Below, one piece after another: positions 1 to 9,622 of a DNA stretch of 31,714 bases (its first letter is position 1; each line of letters starts with the position of its first letter). The DNA lies in the NCBI GenBank assembly GCA_036939355.1, contig JALLAP010000081.1, positions 1 to 31,714 on the forward strand, given 5' to 3'. A program made the position numbers and the translations under genes. The stretch is from Thalassiosira profunda. Lineage: Eukaryota; Bacillariophyta; Thalassiosirophyceae; Thalassiosirales; Thalassiosiraceae. Under the pieces are notes generated by a model that was given only the letters and a program-made list of their open reading frames with translations, was not told the DNA's origin and did not search any database.

Positions 1-3000
1 CTCTCTCAAAGCTCTTCCAGCGAGGCGGCAAGTTCCTCGGCAGGCTGACCTGCGATGAGTGGCTCTTGTCGTATCTCACGCCAAAGAAGTAGGTCATGTC
101 GACCGCCTCCTCTCCAAAGCTCACCAAAGGAGACACATTTCGCTTGACACTACGGAGCGTGTTCGCTCTCTGGGGCTCTTCCATCACGACAGTCATTGTT
201 TGCTGGAAGAAGTTGGCCGCCGGCAGCGCCAACCCATTGACGATCTGCACCTCAACTCGGAATCTAGAATCGTCCAGCGAGGTGAGCGTCATGTTCATCA
301 CTTGATGCTTATCGATCGAGTCGTCCGTGAACCATGCCGGCAACTCCACCGGCTGCAAGCAGGGAATGCTTTCCACGTAGCGGTGCCCACGTCCAGCGTC
401 GCCGCACGTTGTCTCCTGGCATCTAGAAGGCACCACGTACATTGCCAGCTTGAAGTGTTCGTCGTAAACGAGGTGGCTGGGGAGGTGGCGCCAGTCAAAT
501 GATAAATGGAACCTGCTCATGTATGGCGCAAGAAACCACCCTTCCTCTGCAAGGCGCGTGCCTTCCTCGCCGATGAAAGACCTTTGGCATTGGACAGCAT
601 CATTGGCGATGTTCGATGCCACGTGCTTCTTTTCAACCACGCTGCTGTCAATCTGAAGCGCGTCGAGGTGCTGGTAGGGCACGAGGTGAATGGTTGCCAG
701 CGTTGGTGGGACTTGGTAAGAGTTGCCCTCATCGGGAGAACCACTACCATCTAGCTCAAGCGACGTATACGGAACGACCGTGGTGTCGCCAGAAAACTTT
801 TCGCCGCTGTTGCTGACGTCGACGATCACTCGCCGCGCCAGACAAGGATTGAGCTTGGACGAGGCGCCCGGGACGTCATCGCACATCCCACCCGAAACTT
901 CCGCCTCCGAGCATGGCAATACGATCGAATAGACCCTCTTTCGCAACCCAAACGAAGGGATGGCCTCTTCAAAGACACAGTGGCCCGAAGCGAGGTCCGA
1001 GCTGGAACACGCTTGCGACAGATAGAGTTGTCCCTTCTCGTCCCGCAAACACAGCTCCTCGAAGGGGCCTCGTGCGCGTGTGTCGTTGAGCGGCTGAGAG
1101 GTGTCTTCATCGTTAAACGCGGGCATTGGGCAAGTGATGCGAGTGTCGCTGACGAACGTGCCCTCCTTCATAATTGGCTCGCTCGTATTTGACGCCTCAT
1201 CCCAGCAATTTCCTGGAGACACAACCGTCACATTGTCATCAGTTTGCCAGCGCGTGCCGAAGCAAAGCCGCCACCGGCAAGAAAGAGTGGTCGAGTTGCG
1301 GAAGTTACGTCCGATAATTGTCACAGCCTCTTCGTCCTTTGATGCGATGCCATTGTCTTCAGGAAGGGCCCTGTAGGTCGGACACGTGCGCAAGACTTCC
1401 ACCGTATCGTTCTTCCAATACTCTACATTCGATGCTTCCTCGCTGAAGGGGAAGACCTTCTTGACAACGAGCATTTCAACTGACTCTTCCTCCTCGTCCT
1501 CACTAGTTGGCTGTTCCAGAGGATAGAATCGCAGCTCGTCAAAAGGGTTGGCCTCGCTGAATTGCGCCTTGTCGCAGATGGTCACCAGACTTGGCGAGCA
1601 GTCATCCATGACCTCTGATCCAGCAAGGGAGGTCGTCTGCCGCGGACAGCGCGTGATGAAAGGTTCTGGATTGGGCGTGCCAGAGGCACACCAGTGACTC
1701 TTGGCGCACTTGTCTCTCGTTTGGAGCTGTCTCGTCGTTCCCCTCTCACAGTGAAACCCACTTTGACAATCCACGGCGTATTGATTCAGCGTTGTGGTGC
1801 CGTTATGGCAACTTCCGCCCGCCGGACACTGGTGGGCGAATTGGTCGACGCGATCCGTCATGTATCCGCACACGACGCCCTCGCTGCAGGCGTCAGATTG
1901 CTGCAGGTCCGCCATGCCCTCGGATCCGCACACGCGACCTTCCGCACACGGCAGGCATTGGCTGATGTCCGTCAAGCCGCTAGTGGACGAGTACGTTCTC
2001 TCTGGGCACGGCTTGCACTGCGTTGCGTCCGATTTGGACCGGTACGTCCCCGGCCCGCAAATGCGAGGAATGGAGGTGCCGTAGGTGAGGCACTCGCTGC
2101 CCGACGGACACGGAGCGCATTCGGTTTGTCCGGGACGCGGCGAGAACGTCCCCGGAAGACACAAACTTCCCACGATGGCGCCGCCCTCGTCTCCAAAAAA
2201 GGAACCCGGCGGCGTTTGGATGGGGTAGTTCGATCCTTCCGGACACCAATGTCCCGGCAAGCACTCGCCACCGCCAATGGGCGTGGCACTTCCGCTAGGA
2301 CACCAGTATCCCTCTTGACAGGGCTGGGGAGCGAAGGCACCCAGCTCGAAGCTGGGAAGCCAATCAGATGTGTCGTTGTGGGCCACGCCCTCCAAACAAT
2401 ATGCGCCGGCGCGACAGGGCAAGGGTGGAACTCCAAAGAGGCTGTTGGGGTCGTCGGTGGTGGTGCCTTCATGGCAAATATACCCAGCAGGACAGCGCTT
2501 GTGCGGAATCGACAAGCCCTCCTCGTCGCACACCAAGCCCGCCTCGCAAGGCTCTGGAGCAATCCGTTCGAAGCCAGGGCATTGGTAGCCCAACTCGCAG
2601 AGATTGCAGGTGTGTTGCCCTTCCTGCGAGGCGTACGTTCCTGGATAGCACGGGATGGGGTGGGTGTTGGCCGTTCCAGGACAGTGGAAGCCGCGGTCGC
2701 ACGGAACTGCCAGCGTTGGAGTCGGGCAGTAGTAGCCCGATTTACAGGCGCCGGTGCCCTCCGGCGTGGTGCTCCCTCTGCTGCAGAAGTATCCACCAAA
2801 GCATGGCTGAGGGGTCGAGTAGTCTCCCTCGCGATGTTCTGCGGCGGACACGCCTTCGCTGCACCAAAAGCCCAGTGGACAGGGAAATGGTTGCTCCGCC
2901 TTCACGTTGGCATGCAGAGGCGGATGAGCGATTCGCCTTTCACCGGTGGCGGGAGCGAGTCTTTGCACTGGATCCCACGCGCTGCTGGTTGCGACAGCGG

Positions 3001-6000
3001 TCAGCACGCCGCTCTCCCCATTCAGCTCAAATTCTGCCGTCTCGCGCGATGTTTCAGTGGAAGGAGAAGACATCTTCGTGCCCTCGTGGCACAGATGTCC
3101 AGCGATGCACGGCGAGGATGGCACCACGAGGCCAAGCCGGTCGCAGATTGATCCCTCGGGGCAAATTATCGGATGCGACATGCCGTGCAACGGGCAGTAA
3201 AATGAAATCGGGCATGGGAGGCAGTGGCCTTGGCCTGCTTGCGGTTGAAACGTTCCTGGCTCGCAAAGAGTGACATTTGGACCCATGATTGTGCCGTTTG
3301 GGGCAGCAGGGCTGCTCGCGACCACCTCGATGGGTGGCTGAAAGACCTCATTGGACCCTGGTAGGCCAATCCTCACCTGCGTGCCATTCTTCCACTCCTC
3401 AAATGGAGACGGGCACGACAACAGAGAATCAGACAGGACCGTTGCGCTGGTGGTGGCTGATCCAAACGAGCAAGCAATGCCTTCTGCTGCATTGAAGTTT
3501 GTTCCCCCTGCAAAGACTATCGTTCCCCCCTCAGTCACATTGTATGTGGAATGAATGCCGTGCACCGACGTCTCGGGCACATAGCGAAACGACTCTGTGT
3601 CTCCCGATGGCGCGATGGCGAGAAGGGCGTATTGGTCGACGATGCCAAAGTCGACCGCGCCAGGAGGGTGGCGAGGAACCTTGCACAGCAGTTCGGACGC
3701 ATCGATCACGGTAGCTCTGACTCTCACGTCCCCAAAGTAGCAATGAAGCTGCAAAACGCTGCGGAACCCCGAGCCTGTCACAGCGACAGTCGCTCCGCCA
3801 GAGCTCGAGTCCAGTGTAGGGCTGACTGAAAGCACTTGCGGTCGCTCGACGTACTCAAAGTATTTCCATGACGATCCAACCTCGCCGGCAGAGGCCAACC
3901 TCACGGCTACTTTCGTTTCCTTCTCCATCGGTGGGACTACGCAGGAAACTTTGTTGGCCGAAAGGAAGGTCGCGGCGACTCTCGTGTCGTCAAAGAGACA
4001 GGCCAAATTCGTCGCATTCCTGAAATTGCTTCCGACCAAGACCACCGAAGTGCCCCCGGTGTGATAGCCGTAGTTGGGGATCAGAGACTCGATCTTGCCT
4101 TCCTGCTCGTAGGAGAACCAATCCGAGCTGCGACCATAATTGAGCCCCCCATCGAATGAGAGCCGGACCTCCACTGCCTCCGGCACTGACGATGGCGGCG
4201 AGAGGCATTTCACTTCGTTCCGGCTCACGAGCTTGCCGTCAACGACCCCTCCCGTCCCAAACCTACACTTGATGCTGACCTCTGAGCTGTTGAACAGCGA
4301 GGGCGGGAAAGAGCCATACACTTGGACATCCGTTGCGCCCTTGACAGAGCCGGAGGCCGGGAAAATCGTTGTGATGGAGGAGTCAGCCACAAATGTGTAG
4401 TCAACTTGGTTGCTCCGGAGGCCTCCACCATTGGTGACACTGAACGACACGCTGCCCGGAATGTGCCGAGGCGTGCGGCAGCGAATCTCATCTGCAGAGA
4501 TAAATTGTGCATCGTGACCAATCGAGTCTCCGAAGATGCAAGCCAGATCCAATGTATTCAGGAAGCTCGATCCAACGACCTGAACCACTTCGCCGCCAGC
4601 TGACGAGCCGTGGGTGGGCGTGATGGAGGCAATGGCTGGCTGACTGACCTCTTCAGGTTTTGTGGGCGGAGGCTCAATGTAGGTAACCTCCAACCCAGTG
4701 GCGATCAAGCCGTTCTCCAGCACGAGGGAGATGTGAACCCTGGACTCGGCCAGGGAAGGCAGGAGTGACAGCGACGCTGCCGTCGCGGGAGGAACTGTGC
4801 AACCAATGCTGTTGCTGGTGACGTTGAATACGGGATGCGTTTCATTGATCAGCCCAAACCTGCATCCCGAAACGCGCGACACGTCTTTGCCAGTGATGGT
4901 GATGTTGGTGCTTTCTTCCCATCGCACCAACTGTGGATCCACCTTGGAGGCATCAGGCCGATGGTCATACACGTATTGCGACGAGCTGCTTCCATCCGTG
5001 AAATCCACACCATTGTTCGTCACGCGGATTGACACTCCAGTGGCATTCCTCAGGCTCGCGTCTGCCACAGGGGAAGTGCAAATGATCGCGGTGCCCGAGA
5101 GCCATACCGCCTTGGGCGATAGAACGGCACCAAACACGCAACCAAGGCCTTGCTTGCGAAAATTCTGTCCAGACACGAGCACTTCCTCGCCTCCCTCCAA
5201 GAAACCAAGGGCAGGAGAAACAGAAGTCACTGACGGTGCGGGGTAATATGTGTAGAGCTGCCCCATCGAAAGGACGTCCCTCGCACCGCCAATGCCCAAA
5301 TTCAACAGCACGGCCTTTGTGGACGTCTCGCTATCCAAAGGTGGAGAGACACACCGCAAAACATCCTCTTCTTCATCGTAAGTGGCCGAGACAAAGCTAG
5401 AGGCAAAATGACACGTGATCTCTTCGATTGGGAGGTGGTGCAAATCTTTCGCTGACAAGGAAACGACCGTGCCACCGTGGAGAGGGCCCAAGTCTGGACT
5501 CAACGTGCCCACCTCGATGTGGTCAGCGTAGGTGAACTCTTCATCGGCCGATGCGAGCCAGAGCTGACCTTGGTACAGAGAAACGACCACTGACGTTGCC
5601 CTGACTCCTCCAGAGGTCAACGCCACCTCGTTCGCTGGCGGCGAAACGCACGCAACCTGTCCCTCCTCTGCTGAAACAACTGGGACAAGCGTCGAGTTGC
5701 CGACTCTACAGGAAAGATGTTCGACAGATTCTGTCCACGAGTGGGCGTTGACCAGTGTGAGGGTAACGTTGGTCCCTCCATCGATAGTGCCAAACCGAGG
5801 TCGGATGGCCTCTATTGCCGGATGAGGTAGGTACGTGAAGGTGGCTTGGCTGGCAAGCGACAACTTCTCGCCTCCAGAGCGGCCAATGTGCACCTCGACT
5901 GTCTTTGGGCCGCCTCTCCATGCGGGAGCGACGCAAGCAATCTCGCCGTGGCCGACAAACTCTGCATCCACTGCTTGTGTCCCAAAGAGGCATTGCATGC

Positions 6001-9000
6001 CAGGCAAGCTGGCGAAGCCGTCTCCAGAGACTCGCACGAGAGAGCCTCCGCGAATGCTTCCTACCGGTGGGTAGACGTCGGTCACTTCTGCTGGCTTGAG
6101 GTAGGAAAAAGCAGGCGTTGCAATGTGAATTGCATTGCGTCCGTTGCCCACTCTCAGGAGAATGGGCGCGTGCTGCTGCATTGACTCCTCGCGAAACGGA
6201 GGCAGCTGGCACGTCACCAACGTTTCTCCCACTCGCAGGGCCGACGTGAAGTTGTTTGATAGCCCGAAATCGCAGGAGACCTCTTCATCGATCCAAGGAA
6301 TCAAGTCTTTTACCGACAGTGAGATCGTGCCTCTGCCCGTTGTCCATCCAAAGCTTGGGTAGACTGATGTCACTTGTGGCGGCGAAACGTATTCAAACGT
6401 TACATGCTGCCCATTTGCCACGCCGCGCTCGCCGTCAACAGAAATGGACACGTTCACAACACTTGGCGCATCCACCTTTGGTGGTACGCAGGAAACAGAG
6501 TTGCTTGATAGATACGACGCAGGCACCGCAGAGTCGCCAAAGAGACACTCAATCCTCCTTTGTTGCGCGTGCAACGCGGTCGTGTGCAGCACCACAGTCG
6601 TGTTGCCACTCACAGTGCCGCGAGTCGGTTCGATGGATTCAATCTGCGGCAGCTTGATGGGAGTATACACGAGCGTTTCATTTGAGTCGGACTCCAAGCC
6701 ATCCGCCAAAACGCTCACTAACACAGGTTCAATCGTCAACTGAGGCGCAATACAGATGAGCTTTTCTCGAGAGATGTAAACGGCGTTCACAAGATTGGCC
6801 CCGAAGCGACAGTGGAGGGCTGGTGTGTCGCGGAAGCGCCCTCCTGCAACGTGGATGGCCTTGCCTCCCAAGTCCGAGCCATAGGATGGCTCGAGGGACA
6901 GCAATCGAGGTCTTGCCCGATAGCGGAACGTGAGCCCCGTCTCGACATAATCACGGCCATTGTGCGATACCTCGACCAATGCTTCAATTGCTTCGTCCAC
7001 CGGAGGGGCGACGCATTTCAGCATCGAGTCATCCTCTACGACGGCAGGGACCACCTGGGAGGCATTGTCAAAGCTGAAACGACAATGTGTCACACCTGTG
7101 AGCCCAGACCCAGCAATCGTCACAGCAGTTCCACCTTCGACGGGCCCCGTTTCTGGCACCAGCGACCCCAACAATGGCGGCGCCAGGTAGTCAAAGGTCC
7201 CGGCACCAATGTAGTGCGCCCCCTCGGAGACCAATTTCAGCGCGACATTTCCTGGATGGTACGGCGGTGATTCGCAGACAATGCTGTTTGCAGAAGACAA
7301 AGTGGCGGCGGCAGCTTCATAACCAAATTGGCACGTCAACTCCGGAATGTACTTGACATTTCCAAGCACGATGGTAACCTCTGTGCCACCAGCAATATAG
7401 CCAACTGCAGGATCCATCGAAATGAATTGTGCCCTCGACGTGACGCCTAGAGGGAACAGATGCCAGCCAGCCCGTTGCCGTTCTGGTTGGAGCCAGAGAT
7501 CTGCGACGTCGTGGCCACCGTTGTTCGACACTCCAATGTACTCCACACCGTCGTGCGTCAAATTCAAGGGCGGCGTCGTGCACCGAAGCGAGGAGCTGCT
7601 GATCCAGCGCGCCGGGGACCACCATTCGCTTCCCCCAAAATGACATTGCAGGTCCGAGGAGTGCAGGAAATTCTCCCCTCTGATCAATAGATCTATTTCA
7701 GACCCCTCCTGGATCGTGTTGGGTGAGACGCTCGAGAGCAGCGCCGGCCGGACAAACTCTAGAGACGTCTTTTTGTTGCTGACATCAACGCCGTTCAACG
7801 AAAGTCGAACGTCCACCTCTCCCACCTCAGTCACTTTGGGCAGGATGCACCTTACTTCCGATTCGCTGACAAATCCGGCCGGGGCCACATATTGCTCGTC
7901 AAAGACGCAGGTTAGACGCGTCGTATTCACGAAGGATGCTCCAATGACTGTGATGGACCTCGGCTCTGCGTTGCTGCTGTCTCTGGTCGCAATCGGAACG
8001 TTCGATGGAATGGTGCGAAACAGATCCACCTCTGCATCATACATGAACAAGTTTTGTTTGGCAGAGCTTTGCCCAAGCCCTACCCAGTCTTCGCCATTAA
8101 GCGACACCTCCAGCTCGACTTTTTGCGCGTGGCTCACAGGAGGCGATGTGCAAGTGATAGCATTGGGTGAAACGAGGGTGGCCAGGACCTCTCCACTTTG
8201 CCCGAATCGACAAGAGAGCGTGGGCACGTCGAGCACGCCTGTGCCCTCGACAGTAACCATGGTGCCTCCAGACACGAAGCCTCTCATTGGCGATGCCTCT
8301 CCAAGCGACAATTCTCTGTGATACGAAAAGAAATGATCTCCTTCGATGACGCCCCGGTTCCCTTCGAACTGAAGCGACAGAGCAACGTTTGCAGGGTAGG
8401 ATGCGGGCGGCGTCGTGCAAGATATTTCTGTCGAGGAGACCCATTTGGCCGGCACAGATCCCTCGCGCCCAAAAGCACACCAAAGGTTGATCTCTTGGAG
8501 AAAGTCGCTTCCTCTGATGGCGACTCTTGTGCCACCGTTGACGGAGCCCAATGAAGGACTGATGCTCTCCACCCTCGGTTTCTGAGCGTATGAGAAGAGC
8601 AGGCGGTTTGCCGACCAGTCAACGTCGTTTGTGGACACCTCCATGAAGGCGTCCACGTGCGAGTTTTCTAGAGGATACTCAGGTACCACGCAATCGACCT
8701 GCCCACCATCAGACACTGGACTCGCCTGAACAGTCTCATAGTAGAGACTGCCATCCGTCTTGGAAGGAAGGAGGAATCGGCACCAGGCAGCCTCAGTGGT
8801 GTTCAGATTACGACCATAGATCGAGAGGACGTCGCCTCCATCAGGAAAGACGTGCCGAGGCAAAAGATAGACCAACGAAGGAGGCGGCACGTAAGAAAAG
8901 CGCAGGCGGTTCGCGGACCAGTCCACGCTATGAGTCGACAGCTCCACAAAGGCGTCCAACATGGGCGGAACTCCAGAGAGACAGTTGGGGTCGTCGGTGG

Positions 9001-9253
9001 TGGTGCCTTCCACACAAACAGGGGCGTGCACATCGATTATTTCGCTCAGACTGAGATTACCATCGCTGATTGTCAGCGTGACCTCCTGAGAGCGATCAAA
9101 AACGGGCGTCGGGCATGTGATGTCACCTCTGTCAAGTGCAGCTGGCACCTCCGTGGCCCGCCCATCATCTTCCACGAAGCGACATGTGATGGTGTCGCCA
9201 CTCTCTAGAAGAGCCACCAAGAAACAGAGCAACAACGCCAGGCGGATCGTCAT
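1..9253 (-). CDS. Giant secreted IPT/TIG-repeat protein with cysteine-rich GCC2/GCC3-like tail (3' end outside window)
   Basis: An open frame of 3084 codons runs without stop or intron from ATG 9253 to the window edge. A hydrophobic N-terminus (about residues 1-17, MTIRLALLLCFLVALLE) looks like a signal peptide. Residues about 18-1990 hold roughly 21 IPT/TIG (Ig-like) units, each with the pattern P..G...GGT.V.I.G..F followed by C-[RHL]-FG and a second Cys before a PP or P. Residues about 1995-2540 are a cysteine-rich stretch of repeated CP.G..C and C..G..C motifs (GCC2/GCC3, ephrin-receptor-like). A further divergent TIG unit (about 1380-1100 bp) and an unrecognised region follow. TIG domains are known in extracellular or cell-surface adhesion and receptor proteins; that role here is inference. 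The first TIG is only a half unit directly after the signal peptide. A membrane anchor, if any, lies beyond the window. It is paralogous to the gene at 12592-19521. Confidence 0.9.
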   Translation of the reverse strand, partial: MTIRLALLLCFLVALLESGDTITCRFVEDDGRATEVPAALDRGDITCPTPVFDRSQEVTLTISDGNLSLSEIIDVHAPVCVEGTTTDDPNCLSGVPPMLDAFVELSTHSVDWSANRLRFSYVPPPSLVYLLPRHVFPDGGDVLSIYGRNLNTTEAAWCRFLLPSKTDGSLYYETVQASPVSDGGQVDCVVPEYPLENSHVDAFMEVSTNDVDWSANRLLFSYAQKPRVESISPSLGSVNGGTRVAIRGSDFLQEINLWCAFGREGSVPAKWVSSTEISCTTPPASYPANVALSLQFEGNRGVIEGDHFFSYHRELSLGEASPMRGFVSGGTMVTVEGTGVLDVPTLSCRFGQSGEVLATLVSPNAITCTSPPVSHAQKVELEVSLNGEDWVGLGQSSAKQNLFMYDAEVDLFRTIPSNVPIATRDSSNAEPRSITVIGASFVNTTRLTCVFDEQYVAPAGFVSESEVRCILPKVTEVGEVDVRLSLNGVDVSNKKTSLEFVRPALLSSVSPNTIQEGSEIDLLIRGENFLHSSDLQCHFGGSEWWSPARWISSSSLRCTTPPLNLTHDGVEYIGVSNNGGHDVADLWLQPERQRAGWHLFPLGVTSRAQFISMDPAVGYIAGGTEVTIVLGNVKYIPELTCQFGYEAAAATLSSANSIVCESPPYHPGNVALKLVSEGAHYIGAGTFDYLAPPLLGSLVPETGPVEGGTAVTIAGSGLTGVTHCRFSFDNASQVVPAVVEDDSMLKCVAPPVDEAIEALVEVSHNGRDYVETGLTFRYRARPRLLSLEPSYGSDLGGKAIHVAGGRFRDTPALHCRFGANLVNAVYISREKLICIAPQLTIEPVLVSVLADGLESDSNETLVYTPIKLPQIESIEPTRGTVSGNTTVVLHTTALHAQQRRIECLFGDSAVPASYLSSNSVSCVPPKVDAPSVVNVSISVDGERGVANGQHVTFEYVSPPQVTSVYPSFGWTTGRGTISLSVKDLIPWIDEEVSCDFGLSNNFTSALRVGETLVTCQLPPFREESMQQHAPILLRVGNGRNAIHIATPAFSYLKPAEVTDVYPPVGSIRGGSLVRVSGDGFASLPGMQCLFGTQAVDAEFVGHGEIACVAPAWRGGPKTVEVHIGRSGGEKLSLASQATFTYLPHPAIEAIRPRFGTIDGGTNVTLTLVNAHSWTESVEHLSCRVGNSTLVPVVSAEEGQVACVSPPANEVALTSGGVRATSVVVSLYQGQLWLASADEEFTYADHIEVGTLSPDLGPLHGGTVVSLSAKDLHHLPIEEITCHFASSFVSATYDEEEDVLRCVSPPLDSETSTKAVLLNLGIGGARDVLSMGQLYTYYPAPSVTSVSPALGFLEGGEEVLVSGQNFRKQGLGCVFGAVLSPKAVWLSGTAIICTSPVADASLRNATGVSIRVTNNGVDFTDGSSSSQYVYDHRPDASKVDPQLVRWEESTNITITGKDVSRVSGCRFGLINETHPVFNVTSNSIGCTVPPATAASLSLLPSLAESRVHISLVLENGLIATGLEVTYIEPPPTKPEEVSQPAIASITPTHGSSAGGEVVQVVGSSFLNTLDLACIFGDSIGHDAQFISADEIRCRTPRHIPGSVSFSVTNGGGLRSNQVDYTFVADSSITTIFPASGSVKGATDVQVYGSFPPSLFNSSEVSIKCRFGTGGVVDGKLVSRNEVKCLSPPSSVPEAVEVRLSFDGGLNYGRSSDWFSYEQEGKIESLIPNYGYHTGGTSVVLVGSNFRNATNLACLFDDTRVAATFLSANKVSCVVPPMEKETKVAVRLASAGEVGSSWKYFEYVERPQVLSVSPTLDSSSGGATVAVTGSGFRSVLQLHCYFGDVRVRATVIDASELLCKVPRHPPGAVDFGIVDQYALLAIAPSGDTESFRYVPETSVHGIHSTYNVTEGGTIVFAGGTNFNAAEGIACSFGSATTSATVLSDSLLSCPSPFEEWKNGTQVRIGLPGSNEVFQPPIEVVASSPAAPNGTIMGPNVTLCEPGTFQPQAGQGHCLPCPISFYCPLHGMSHPIICPEGSICDRLGLVVPSSPCIAGHLCHEGTKMSSPSTETSRETAEFELNGESGVLTAVATSSAWDPVQRLAPATGERRIAHPPLHANVKAEQPFPCPLGFWCSEGVSAAEHREGDYSTPQPCFGGYFCSRGSTTPEGTGACKSGYYCPTPTLAVPCDRGFHCPGTANTHPIPCYPGTYASQEGQHTCNLCELGYQCPGFERIAPEPCEAGLVCDEEGLSIPHKRCPAGYICHEGTTTDDPNSLFGVPPLPCRAGAYCLEGVAHNDTSDWLPSFELGAFAPQPCQEGYWCPSGSATPIGGGECLPGHWCPEGSNYPIQTPPGSFFGDEGGAIVGSLCLPGTFSPRPGQTECAPCPSGSECLTYGTSIPRICGPGTYRSKSDATQCKPCPERTYSSTSGLTDISQCLPCAEGRVCGSEGMADLQQSDACSEGVVCGYMTDRVDQFAHQCPAGGSCHNGTTTLNQYAVDCQSGFHCERGTTRQLQTRDKCAKSHWCASGTPNPEPFITRCPRQTTSLAGSEVMDDCSPSLVTICDKAQFSEANPFDELRFYPLEQPTSEDEEEESVEMLVVKKVFPFSEEASNVEYWKNDTVEVLRTCPTYRALPEDNGIASKDEEAVTIIGRNFRNSTTLSCRWRLCFGTRWQTDDNVTVVSPGNCWDEASNTSEPIMKEGTFVSDTRITCPMPAFNDEDTSQPLNDTRARGPFEELCLRDEKGQLYLSQACSSSDLASGHCVFEEAIPSFGLRKRVYSIVLPCSEAEVSGGMCDDVPGASSKLNPCLARRVIVDVSNSGEKFSGDTTVVPYTSLELDGSGSPDEGNSYQVPPTLATIHLVPYQHLDALQIDSSVVEKKHVASNIANDAVQCQRSFIGEEGTRLAEEGWFLAPYMSRFHLSFDWRHLPSHLVYDEHFKLAMYVVPSRCQETTCGDAGRGHRYVESIPCLQPVELPAWFTDDSIDKHQVMNMTLTSLDDSRFRVEVQIVNGLALPAANFFQQTMTVVMEEPQRANTLRSVKRNVSPLVSFGEEAVDMTYFFGVRYDKSHSSQVSLPRNLPPRWKSFER
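2424..2470 (-). repeat. 47-bp patch in the cysteine tail, copied near the 5' end of the same gene
   Basis: This patch encodes EGTTTDDPNSLFGVP in the cysteine-rich tail. It matches 8964-9010 at 43 of 47 positions, with 27 identical bases in a row (2444-2470), in the same orientation and the same reading frame. The flanks are unrelated. Here the patch sits between normal cysteine motifs and looks native. Confidence 0.85.
8964..9010 (-). repeat. Copy of the cysteine-tail patch inserted among N-terminal TIG units
   Basis: This is the second copy of the patch at 2424-2470, encoding EGTTTDDPNCLSGVP. It lies where a TIG unit would be expected to run on without such a segment, so it looks like the recipient site of a conversion or a short ectopic duplication. 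The frame is preserved. Confidence 0.85.
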
Positions 9254-9622
9254 CGTGGGACGTCGGCGCCGCGGCGCCTTTCGCGAGAGGCTCCCGCAGA
9301 GGCGGGGGTGATGGCTTGGCGGAAGCGTGAAGGTGAAGGTGAAGGTTCGAGAGCGAGAGCGAGAGGCGAGCAGCAGAAGAGTGGCTGAAATTTTTGAATT
9401 CCCGCCAAATTTAGTACTGGTTCCGTTACGTTCATTTTCCCTTCCCCCTCTTCCTCCTCCAGAAGCCAACGACATCCCCTCGCGCTCGACGCCTGCAACA
9501 CCGCTGGCTCGTCGACGCCCCTCACTCCGCTGCCGCCAGAGTTACCGGCTCGCAGTTCGTCCGCCCCGACGGCGCGCCGTTTTTCCCCGCTGCTGCAATC
9601 GTCGCCGGCTCCGTCGCCTGCA
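9254..9622. other. Divergent intergenic promoter region
   Basis: These 369 bp separate the start of the minus-strand TIG gene from the tentative start of the plus-strand RRM/HNH/zinc-finger gene. They contain a short GTGAAG microsatellite (about 9328-9345), an AT-rich core around 9388-9415 with an E2F-like site, and a C/T-rich stretch (about 9430-9465). No convincing coding sequence was seen; open frames here are arginine- and proline-rich and typical of GC-rich non-coding DNA. Confidence 0.6.
9399..9409. promoter_or_regulatory. E2F/DP-like site TTCCCGCCAAA
   Basis: The reverse complement is TTTGGCGGGAA, a full match to the classical E2F consensus. It lies 146 bp upstream of the minus-strand TIG gene start and about 214 bp upstream of the tentative plus-strand start. 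E2F/DP factors are widespread in eukaryotes, but a single 11-bp match in a GC-rich genome is weak evidence for function. Confidence 0.35.

Noticed and set aside
1694..3273. Long plus-strand open frames (485 and 301 residues) opposite the cysteine-rich tail
   Set aside because: They are Arg/Ala/Ser-rich, without domains, and lie antisense to a clearly coding cysteine-rich region; antisense frames of GC-rich genes often stay open.
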